Source of the DNA: Ectocarpus siliculosus
Lineage: Eukaryota > Sar > Phaeophyceae > Ectocarpales > Ectocarpaceae
Assembly: GCA_000310025.1 (NCBI GenBank)
Contig: FN649730.1
Span: forward strand, 361,041 to 425,040
Length of the DNA stretch: 64,000 nt
Reading direction: 5' to 3'
Both the position numbers and the translations under genes were made by a program. Below are positions 38,593-49,200 of this stretch, in pieces (the first letter of the stretch is position 1; every line of letters starts with the position of its first letter). Below the pieces are notes generated by a model, which did not search any database, was not told the origin of the DNA, and was given only the letters and a program-made list of their open reading frames with translations.

Positions 38593-39650
38593 TAAAATAC
38601 CGAGTGCTGCCTTCCAGTGCACCATTTTGGCAGATGCACAATACCGCGCTACTGCTCGTACTGCGATCGCGATGTCAGGCCTTGTTTGAGTGGCCAACCA
38701 CATCAGAGATCCTGCCAACTCGCGAAAAGGGACATCAGCGCACGCTTCGTTCTCGTCAAAGTCGGTGAGCTTCACGCTCACAGGCAAGGGCACACTCCTC
38801 CCCCACTCAATGCCGTACTCTGCAGCCAACTCTTCGGCAAACCTCTGCTGCGAAATCTTCAACAGCCCTCTCTCTACGTCTCTCTCGTAAAAGCGCGCGG
38901 AGTATCACCTCAACTCTCCAAGGTTCTTCACGGGGACCATCTCGTTGAGATCCCTGCCAAACTTGTCACACCTCTCCTTCTGCCCTACAGCAAGAATGTC
39001 ATCCACGTGGACCACGATAATCATGATCACGCGACCCTCCTCCATCAATCGAAAAACACATGCATCCGCCCGACACTGCACAAAAACTAAAAGTAACAAA
39101 CACCTCGTCAGGTGCGCATGCCAATAATGTCGTGATGCCTGCTTCAAACGATATAGACTCTTGCAGAGCTTCACGATCAGCCCAGAAAACCTACCACATC
39201 CCTGCGCTAAGCGCATGAAAACATCCTCATCAAGCTCAGTCTTTGCACGAAAGCCTGCTGAATATCAAAAAGTCAAGATTCTGCTCACATGCTAATGCTG
39301 CCAACAAGCGCACACTAGACACTGATACGGTGGGTGCAAACAATTCTCCAGAATCAATCGAAGCCCTCTGCATGTCCCCCCGCGCTACAAGTCTTGCCTT
39401 GAATTTCGTCGGCCATCCGTACTCGTCTGCCTTACAGTTAAATACCCACTTAGCATTGATGGCGTTCTCCCCCCGCGCTACAAGTCTTGCCTTGAATTTC
39501 GTCGGCCATCCGTATTCGTCTGCCTTACAGTTAAATACCCACTTAGCATTGATGGCGTTCTCTACTGGTTGCTACACCGGACTAAAGTTCCTGCATCCGA
39601 CAAACCGAAAAACTCTCGACCGACTGCATCACCCCACAACTCTGAATGTT
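38593..39650 (-). pseudogene. Copia reverse transcriptase remnant
   Basis: Minus-strand frames read in Copia order. The N-terminal KARLVARG region lies at about 39380-39560, SLYRLKQASR and HVDDIL at about 38960-39170, and PFRELAGSLMWLA with TRPDI at about 38660-38760. Frame changes occur near 39240-39290 and 38890. The KARLVARG segment is tandemly duplicated in frame (93 bp, about 39378-39563). The polyprotein is therefore non-functional. Confidence 0.85.
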
Positions 39651-40257
39651 GAGACCGCATGGCCCCTTTTAACGTTTTCGGCACGCGGAGGTCGCTGGCG
39701 AGGCAGTGAGGAAGGTCCGGCATCTTGTCGGGCGGGCGCTCGGCGCGAAGAGCGGCGTCCACATCCTCGCGGGTGGCGAACATCGTTGCGAACATCTGCG
39801 GTCTCCCCCACCCCCCCCCCGGAATCCACGGCCCCCCCAGCTCCCACAGCCCCCCCGCTTCCACGGCCTCCAAGACTCGGATCCGGCTGCGGCCGGGGCG
39901 GTAGGTCGCGGCGTCCTTGATCTACGGCCTCCCGGGTGGCGAGCGACGAGATGAGGGTGGCCTTGTCCATCATGCTCAACAGCCCAAGGCGGTGGTGGAG
40001 AGCGGTGCCGCCACCCGGTGGCGACGGCGGTTGTTGTTGCTCATCCATGAACCGCACTCCATCGCCGCGCGTGCGGCCGTGAACCCTCGTGTCCTCTCGT
40101 TCCAACTCCTTGTTGACGGCTCGTTTTGTTGTCGTACCTCCATCTCGGCCAGCCTGGCCGCTAGCCTCTGACTCACCATCTGCTCGACCCGAGCCTCCTC
40201 AGCTGCTGCTTGCTCTGCTCGGCGGGCGTCGTCGCTCTCGCGCCCGGGTTCGGACAT
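39650..40257 (-). pseudogene. Copia gag-like N-terminus, truncated
   Basis: A minus-strand frame opens at 40257 just inside the 5' LTR and is rich in Ala, Glu and Arg, as in a coiled N-terminal gag region. It passes, with frame changes, into a low-complexity Gly/Pro-rich stretch and then almost directly into the reverse transcriptase segment. No zinc knuckle, protease or integrase is seen, which indicates a large internal deletion. Confidence 0.6.
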
Positions 40258-40346
40258 CTTGATCCTGCTCCTGATCGCCGCAAAGCGATACTCCGATAAA
40301 CTAAGCTAGACCGCGAATCTCGTAGACGACGTGTGATACGCTAGCG

Positions 40347-40697
40347 TGATCGATAATTCGAGTGGCTCAGTTCTGTGTGCTGGGAGCGTAGAGCAGCTCG
40401 GCCATGACGGGCCGTTGATGGGTAGAAAACGTGTTCGGAAACGTGTTGGGAAACGTGTTGTATTCTTCGGGGGTGTGCTTGCGCTCGTAAATCTGTCACG
40501 GCATCAAGCACGCGTCACGCTCATCACGGTTAAACTACCAAACGCATCTCTCTGAATCTCCATCAAGCTCTTCTCACTTCGAAGGAAAATACCCTGGAAA
40601 GTTCTGGTCCATCCGCATCTCATCACTGCAATTTCCGTAGGTATGTGTACCAAAGATAACCCGTCATATGCTACGAGTACCCCCAATATATCGAATA
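40347..40697 (-). repeat. Copia 5' LTR
   Basis: It is the partner of 36064-36428. Its outer terminus has changed from TG to TA on the minus strand. Confidence 0.9.
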
Positions 40698-41289
40698 ATC
40701 GACAGATATTCTGGAGTCCTCCACTCCCTCCGCGCGCTATGCGAGGTATCAACTGAGACCGCAGGAGTCACTATTATCACGGGCCGGAGAAAAAGAGGTA
40801 CACCCCCTTGGTTCAATCTTGGTACTTCACAACGCAAGCAGAGACAAGGCCATCTGGCACAGAAAAAGAGAGAAAAAAAAGAGAGAAAAAGAGAAAGCAG
40901 AGAAAAAGAGAACAAAGTAAAAAGGAAACAGTAATAAGGCTGAGTCTTACGGCGTGATTATTTCCGGATTGGATTTGGGGTGGGGGTCCTTTTCTGAGCC
41001 AAAAAAACATTTTGGGCTTCTTACGGGTACGAAAATGGCAATTTCCAACAGCCCAAATTCCAACAGCGCAGTTTCCAACAGCGATTCCGGCAGGCCTGTT
41101 AGACTGTTAGAACATTGGCCCATTTTCCAACAGCGATCCTGTTGGAATATCGCTGTATGAAGTGGGTGTGGGTAACCCCTGGTCACACCCCGATCGTGCC
41201 AGAACGAGGAACTACACCGTCTGCTGGCCAAACAGAGGCCAGTATCATGAGGTCATGCACAAACCCTCTGCAGGTATCTAAAATTCAGG

Positions 41290-42060
41290 GCGTTCTGCGT
41301 CGTGTTGACCGCACACGATCCGAAAACGTCAACCCTTCCACATTGCTCTGCTGACGTTCTTGCCTTTGGGCCGAAAAGAGCCGTTTTTGCGCCTGCTGCA
41401 TGTGTGACCAGTTAAAAACGCATGCCAGAGAGAGGCCTTAAGCCGTCGACATCCACAAACTGCAGCCAATGGCGTGTGTTCATACTCATACCCTCTACTC
41501 GCGTACCAGAAACAGAGCGTGTTGTCCAGTCTTGATTGCACACGGCCTGCAAACGTGAACCAAAGTGTGTTGCGGTGTTGACTTTTTGGTCTTTTTCCTT
41601 GTTCCGCCGCGTGTTTGCTCCGTGTGCCACCCGCGACCAGTCAAAAACGCATGCCAGAGAGAGGCCTTTGGCCGACGACATCCACAAACAGCAGCCACTG
41701 GCCTGTGGTCATACACATACTCTCTGCTCGCGTCCCAGAAACAGAGCGTATTGTCCAGTTTTGATTGCACACGGCCTGCAACAGTGAATCGAGGTGTGGT
41801 TCGGTGTTGCCTTTTTTGGACGTTGCTTTTTTTTCTGCCGCATGCTCCGAGTCGAGTGTGATCAGTGTACAACGCATACCATCAGAGAGAAGCCTTTGGC
41901 CGACGACATCCACAAACTGCAGCCACTGGCGTGCGATGATACACATGCCCTCTGCAGGCGACCCATAAATAGGGCGCTCGGTGTCTTGTTGGTCGCACAC
42001 GAGCTAAAACCGTGTACTGAATCATGTTGTGACTCGCAAGAACATGAATCAGCCTCTTTT
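41290..42060 (-). repeat. 228-bp tandem repeats inside R1
   Basis: The motif AAAACGCATGCCAGAGAGAG recurs at about 41415, 41642 and, diverged, 41870. It is accompanied by CATCCACAAACTGCAGCCA and CAGAAACAGAGCGT with a period of about 228 bp, for roughly three units. The shorter R1 copies lack them. Confidence 0.85.
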
Positions 42061-43159
42061 TTCCCTTCAGAAATAAGAGGCAGAAAAAGGCACACGGTGG
42101 AGAGACCACTAACGAACAAACTGGTACATAACACGCATGACATTATGGAACAGCGCCACCCAAAGGATCTGAGGCGTGTAGAATACAAGATCCCAAACAA
42201 CCTTCATCCCACCTAGACAGGAAGTTGAACAAGCCTCACCGACACATACGCGCATGCCCCTTCCATCTACAACTGCCATGCTCGCTTGTCGACGCTCTCG
42301 TACGCTATTGGCTACAGAGTACAGCCGTGACGCCATACATGGTCACCGAGACATGCCACTGCAAACTGGACCCGGGAGTACAATGTTGGTCCGCACCGAC
42401 CGTCACACACACAAACACAACACTCGACTACAGCTGTCTACGCGAAGTAAGCAGTATACCCCACCAGATCCCGCCCATCTTGCATGTACTTGCATACTTG
42501 CATATGTTAGGATAATGATACTCGACGCACACCGAGGTATGTACAACAGATACATGCACATAGCGCCCGCACTGAAGAACTTGGTGCAGAACTTCGTGCT
42601 CACTGCTGTGCGTTCTACCAAAAATTCTACCAAAAATGGAAGAACTTGAAACCTGAGCACCATTTTTGAGCCCGGTAAAGCCCCCGACACTATGTAGACT
42701 ACATGCGTCAAACGTTGTAGCGGCCAAGTGTAGGCCACAAATAAGGAGAAGTGAGAAACTCAAGAACTGAGAAACCCAGCCTCAGTCAAACCTTGGTGTA
42801 TAGCAGTCATGTATATGATGCATTCATGTGCCATTATTCTAAGAACTTCCTTCCACGTTTTGGCAATACTACACAATAATGAAACCGCACGTGCACGCAC
42901 GCACATCTATATATACAACAAACGATACACGAGGTTTTCGGCCCTTATTGCCACCGCCCCCCCAAAATTGAGTGATTTCAAGACAACACGCTCGACATAG
43001 AGCGCAGGGCAGGAACTCGATGAAAAAAGCGCTGTTGTCTTGACACCACACATGTACGCCATCCATTGGACGATGGCGGACGTGATTTTTTTGTTGGTGC
43101 TGGGTTTTGGTGTGCAATAGCTTCCGCTACAGGTCTTCCACACTTTCGTTTTTTTTCGT

Positions 43160-43512
43160 AATGCACCCATGGGCCGCCCATGAACTTCCCAAATACCCAT
43201 GGACAGCCCGTGATGGTCTCCCCATGGGAAAACCCATGGGGCGGCCAACGGTGGGCACCCTGTCAGCAGTTCATGGGCAGCCCAAGATCCGTGGGCAACC
43301 CATGGACTCCACACGATACGTTCTAGGTTGGCGCTGGGTGGCTAAGTTCTATGCTGATGAGCCGATGACTATGTTCTAGGTTGATATGCCGGTGGCGGGT
43401 TCTAGGTTGAAGTGCCCACGGTAGGCACTTCGTGGGCAGTTCTTGGGCCGCCCATGGGAATACCCATGGGCTGCCCATGAAGTGCCCATGGGCGTCCCAC
43501 GGGCGTCCCATG
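43160..43512. repeat. GCCCATGGGC palindrome arrays, copy 2
   Basis: Two blocks (43165-43305 and 43410-43512) correspond to those at 19735-19880 and 20310-20522. The spacer is about 100 bp instead of more than 400 bp, and the second block has fewer units, so the arrays have changed in length since the duplication. Confidence 0.85.
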
Positions 43513-44927
43513 GGCGGTCTAGCGAAACTGCCATGGGTGTGGGAGATTGGGGAGATTAGGTTTCCTCCCACGACCAGCGCCGCGGGCGATTCATACGCGT
43601 AGGTCAAACGAGGACGAACGCAACAATGTCTTCTTTGTCTGAAAGAATGTTGGGCACCAGCATCGAACGACAATACACACATTAAGAAGTACACCCTGCC
43701 TGTCGGTGTCGGCTCTAACATAATTAGATAATGCCGTCATCGCGCGACATAGTGGTCCTCATCATTGTAGGTGCATGTGGGGCCGATTTTTTTTCCCTAG
43801 TGAATCCGCCGCAGACCCCACCGACATGGACCGAACCAACAAATGCATATCTTATCCGGGTAGAGCTCGCAATTCACATCGTGCTTGCGTTAACCTGTAC
43901 AACCAATCTTGCGGTATGCTCTCTTCATGGTCGTTTTGCGCGAGGATGCAACAAAGAGAGGTGCTACTGAACGGTGCTGGATTACAATAAACGTCCCAGC
44001 AACTGTTGTTCAGATAAACAAACCCTTCTTCTTTCTCCGATAAACTGAAAGACTCGCATCGCCAAGGAACCCTAACCCTAACCCTAGTTACATGAATTCT
44101 TCCCGCCGTGCGCAACTAGGCTGACATTGCAGGTAGGTACGCGTGAAAATCAGTATACGACGTGTTTTGCCTCGACGATCTTTGTAAGGGCATATTTTTG
44201 TCTCCTCGCCCGTCCTACCGTTCATCAATACACAGGGCGTTTTGTTGTTGTTGTTGCTGGCAAGACGTTGGCAAAGCACCGCGGAAGAGAGAGTTTCGGG
44301 TGTAACACGGCGGGCTCTTTTCATTTCGAATCTTCAACTTACCGGGGAGGACTTCGCATGCACGTGGTCTAGACAAGGGTATATCTCCTTCTGACCAATC
44401 TTGAGTATATGAGATGTTCGAATTCCGTCATGTCGCAACGTGTCTGTCGGAAACTGTGAAACATCCTTTTTCACATACCATCTCTCAAATAGCTGTATAC
44501 TCGTGGATTCTTCAGGGGTAAGGCGTACCAGATCGAATATGACGGGGGGAGACGGGGGGGAGTCAGCCATACAGCTGTCATGATTCTACTCTAGAACGTC
44601 TGCACTCAGCAACAATAGCCACACATGCCTATCTCTAAATGGACTAATTCAAGTATTTTCCAACATCGTGCCCTTGGTATGCGTATGCGAATCGCGCATC
44701 CGTAACCCCACCGCAGTTTATCATCAACGTCATCGAGTTCCGAACGAATGCTTCCAGCCTAATCATGAGGACTTGGGCGCCTGGCGGCGCCAAAAATCCG
44801 GAGCCCTTTGTATGAACGTTTTGTTGCACCGTGGTCTAACGCTGCCTGTTTGTGTGAAACTGTTGGGACGACGCTCCCCCGAGCGACAGGAAACTCGCCG
44901 CGCACGCCGCGCACGCAAGAGGAACGT
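43513..44927. other. 5' flank of GT61 gene C
   Basis: It is nearly identical to 20523-21955, with no independent gene. A CCCTAA tract (three units) is at 44068-44087. Confidence 0.4.
44068..44087. repeat. CCCTAA telomere-like tract
   Basis: Three consecutive CCCTAA units at the position where copy 1 has a degenerate version. Confidence 0.7.
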
Positions 44928-46219
44928 ATGAGGAAAATGGGGCGAACAGGCTCCACAACTAAGAAATGGACATCAAGATCGGGGCAGGTGGGCATCATAT
45001 CCACCCAACAGGCAAACATACAGTCTAGGGGATACGCACAGTCTAGGGGTTATCCCGACGCCCGAAACGCCACGAGTCTGTTGACACCGAGGAAGAGGTG
45101 GTAACATGTGTTAACATCCTCGATCTTGCTGTTAAGGTCAGCCTCATGTTTACCGCTTGGATGGCTAACGACTTCGCAGGGCGAACCATGAAGGAAGGTT
45201 TAGCAGACAACGTAGATTCACATCGTGTTGGCCGTTTCGTTGAAATACATTCACAATGCCGACTGCAGCCGGAAGTATTTGTAGTTCGCACGATGTCAAC
45301 CGTGGAGTCGAAATCGCAAAATCGTGCTTGCCGCGGGTACCCTGCCGGACCAAACACAATGACGGCAGGGAAAATGTCGCTTCCCACACTCTGTACTTGT
45401 TCGTTCACCTTTGATGTTTCTCCCGAACGCGCGGCGCAGGGACTCTTGCTGACGATGGTGCTCGTTCAGAACTCCTTGACAGTGCCACCAGCCCTAGCCG
45501 AGAAGTTTCCAATCATTGGACTGAGGGGCGGAAAGGAGGATGAAACAGCAGCAGCAGCAGCAACAATAGCATCAGGGCAAGATTTGCCTCGCCCAAACCG
45601 ACTACGACGCGAAGGATATCCGTCCTCGCGAGGAGACCGCCAACGTCACCAACAGCTGCGGACAAAGCAGGAGCGTATTCCGTATGCCCCGGTATCATGG
45701 AACCACCATGACCAGCAGGAGTGGGGGCAAGAGCACCGAAAACTGGACAGAACAACGAAAGGGGATCCAAAGCTCTCGTTAGAACCAGAGATCCTAGAAG
45801 ATGGGAATAGTACCTTGATTTACCGCGCTGCCACCACACCTCCAACCAAAGGTATGTGTCCGGTTGCCCTCCATAACTCCAACGCTGCGGTACTGCGAGA
45901 AGACCGGGATAACGCCGCGCCGTCGACTGTGATTGCCGGCGCGTTGTCTGTGTGGAAAAGACTGCGGCAGGCCGCAACCGCACCATCTCGACTGCGATGC
46001 CCGAGCCCGCCGTGCTGTCTTGTGAGTGTCAAACCTGCTGCCACTGTCACTGGATATCAACATTACCCATAAATCGATTATGAGTGTGTACTGCGGTCGG
46101 TTGTTCACTCGTTTCCTCCATTTAGTTTCTGGTCTTACCACTGTGCTAGAACTCCCGCTTATGGTTTTGCTCCGGCCTGTGCCCACCCACAAGCATGCAC
46201 CTATGTATCACCTCCACCT

Positions 46220-46268
<49 letters not shown>

Positions 46269-49200
46269 CTCCTGCAGGGGATGCACGCACACACGTACCA
46301 GGGGGGCGACCTCGGAGAGGAGATGTCGCACATCCAGGGAGCCGTTGTGGTCCGCAGGCCCGATCTGGTGCGGGCCCCCGGATCCCTGGCGCCTGCCCAC
46401 GACCTTGACTTCGTCAAGACGTTTCAGTCCTATTTCCAGATCGCGCAAAGCTCGCTGCTAAGGTGTGTTGTTTCTCCTTTCCATTGTAGTCCGTTCGTGA
46501 GTAATCTTGAGCGAAAGACAACTGAACCCATCTCTCGTTACAATACGAACAGATGGGAGGCTGTGTGACCTCGGATCGGAGCTCATTTGTTGGAGAGGAA
46601 AGAATATACCGTTAGGTAGAAATTGCGAGCGAGAGTAGACGGGATGAAGAGAACAATATAATAGTCGCCGATGTGGATGCTCGTTATTGCACAACGTTAT
46701 GTGAGGTGCGGATGCAACTAGCGTATGCACCTCTGCGTGGATAAGTTGAACTGGAGGATCGGATCTCACAGTACTCCCACCTCCTAGACGTTCTTACAGT
46801 TTTCCTGTCTTGTGCGTGGAGATACTGACACCGACTGGCTTATGTTTGGTTGGGCTCACGGTACGGCAGTTCAGGGCAACTGCGGCATGAAACCGTCGGT
46901 CATTATTTTTTCGCCTCTCGTGAAAACGGCGTGGCGATTTGTCCCCCTCACGCAACTATGTACGACATATGTTCTCCACCTTCAAGCTCTACCAAGCTTC
47001 AAAATGATCGTGAAATCCGACGAAACCCGAAAATTTGCGTTCTTCTCACCCGCTGCCAAATTATTCAGCCTTCTGAAACTGCTAAAACAGCAGGCGACAG
47101 CGTGTTGGTCACTAGCATTTGCGTTGTTATAGGAGCGAAATCACGGCTGCCCTTGCAGAGCCATGCTTGTTTATTTCTTAAGAGTCTGCTGAAACAGCCC
47201 GTGCTAAGAGTTTTTGCTCTGTTGTCGGAGCTCGCTGCGTCCCTGTAGCATAACGCATCCCCATCTTCTCGCACGCGGTTTTATCATAACCCGTTGGAAC
47301 AGGCGATTGGTTGAGGCCGACGGGTTTAACTTGACGTCCACGACCCAGCACGTGCTTCCGGCGTTTAAGGAGCTGTTTGTTGCCACTTCTTTCTTAGGTG
47401 CCGTTCGTGAGGGCAACCCTGCCGCAGCAGAGTGAGTGACTTCAACCTCTGGTGTCCGAACATACAAATGCAACGTTTTTGTTCTACATATGTTGCTGAA
47501 ACAATTTCTTTGATCGTCAGTTTTCTTGTGTACCAGGGGCCGCACGGACGCTGCTCTTGCGCGCCCGGTCTACGTCGTGTACTGCCCAAACTGAAAAGCT
47601 CAAGATGAAGAGAAGCGAAAAATAGTGCACCCGATGCATATGCCTTATTGGTATGGACTGCCGAAATCGAGTATGTTTGGGATCTGGACATATATGCGAC
47701 ATATTTGATGCCCGGCTGCATCGCTAGTACGAGCGAGGCGCTCCCTTTGTTGAGGAACCCGTGCGCGCACGACCGCATGTCACGCCAAGCGGCTACCAGC
47801 GCGGCGTGAGCATGGGTTGTGCCTGATTACCCGAAACTCAACTGTCTCTTCGGGCTTATGACACGAAAGCAAGGGAAGTAATGATCATTTTCGAGTGGGC
47901 AGGCTCTCCATGATTTGTTCCAATTTTTGAATTCATCCGATCACAACGTTCTTTACAATCCGTAAACTGGTGACACACGTTGGGGTTCTTTTTTTGATGT
48001 GCTACCCCCGTTTCTTCGCTCCTTGACATTCTCGTTGGTATCTGCCACACCCGAGCAAGGCTATTGACCCCGTACTGTTCGGGAGAGGACCCAAGGCGAG
48101 ACATCGAGGAGTGCGTGAGGATCCCTACGTTGGTCAGCATGGCAAACGTGTACACTAACAAGAAGGGGGCCGTGTGGAACGAGAATGTGAGGAAGAGCAC
48201 CGTTGGGACATTTTGCTAGGTGGAGGGAACGAGTGTGCTTACTCCTTCTTTCTTCGACTGGTTTTTGCCTGGGCGCCCCGGCGTCAAGCGACTAGGTTCT
48301 CAATATCGACGGCGTGTGTTGTCACGAGCCCTACAAATATCGACGGCGTGTGTTGTCACGAGCCCTACAGTAGGTACAGGCATCGATATACCACATATCC
48401 GACAGACATGTGCGTGGTGTTGATTTGCAGCAATCGAAGTGGTACTTCGTGTTTTCCAGGGTGACTGTTTATTGTGCAGACATCCGAACGAAGGCAATGG
48501 TATGTTGTTTTTTATAACGTTGTGGGGGGAAGCGGTCCCTTTCATAGTCTGTAGTTTGTCACTCTAGAGTGGTCTGAGGCTCTGAGGATGAGGCGGGATG
48601 ATCCGGAAGCAACAACAGCAACAAGAAGAAGAGTGACGTGCTTGCAAGATAAACATGGAGCAGCAGTTTCTTGAACGATACACCTGTTGCTGTTTTGCAC
48701 CACCAGTTCCTACCACTGTTGAATATTTTCCTGACGACGAAACATCCGTTCTTGCCTCGTCCTGTTGGGGGGGCGGCGGGGATGTTTTTTCAACTTTCCC
48801 GATCGACCCTATGCAGGATTTTATTATACCGGTGAATTGTCAGGGATTAGTACACCGTGATTTCGATCTCGCCCGACGACCATCCGCGCATGGTTTGCCG
48901 ACAAGCCTCCCCGACTACGACAAGGTATTGCAAAAAAACTAAAAAGTAGTAAGAGAATAATGGTGGACGGTAATGTCGTTCGACCGCGGCGGGAAGGGTA
49001 CTATCATGGAGGGGAGCGTATCGATTGAAATTGGCGGAATTTCGTGTTTTGGTTCTTGGCGCATGCGTACGACTTTGCCCAGCAAGCTTGATGCTTTCGT
49101 CGAGCACAATGGTGGATACCACGAGTTAGTACGGTGACGGCACGCACGATTGCATCGTTGGAATGTGCAGGGGGGACGTTGTTGTGGTAAACTATGTTTT

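Larger units (their letters stand above)
36064..40697 (-). mobile_element. Ty1/copia LTR retrotransposon, degenerate
   Basis: The LTRs are 36064-36428 (3' LTR) and 40347-40697 (5' LTR), about 350-365 bp. They start TGTTCGATATATTGG (minus strand; TATTCG in the 5' LTR) and end CGATCA. The target duplication is AACGA (36059-36063) and ATCGA (40698-40702), one mismatch. A purine tract AGCAGGGGGG adjoins the 3' LTR. The internal region carries gag-like, reverse transcriptase and RNase H remains in Copia order. It is only about 2.6 kb after removing the hAT-like insertion, so protease and integrase are largely deleted. The element sits inside R1. Confidence 0.9.
35834..42120 (-). mobile_element. 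Full-length R1 retroposon, split by Copia
   Basis: R1 sequence occupies 35834-36063 and 40698-42120, about 1.65 kb after removing the Copia insertion. Orientation is minus: the (CAA)n tail appears as GTTGTTGTTG at the left end and the 5' end (GTTTGTTCGTTAGTGG) at the right. The 5-bp direct repeat CTGGT flanks it (35829-35833, 42121-42125), and the empty site is preserved at 18689-18693. The interior holds about three 228-bp tandem repeats. No reverse transcriptase frame is visible, so it depends on another element. A non-LTR (SINE- or LINE-derived) nature is inferred from tail, target duplication and 5' truncation of other copies. Confidence 0.75.
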
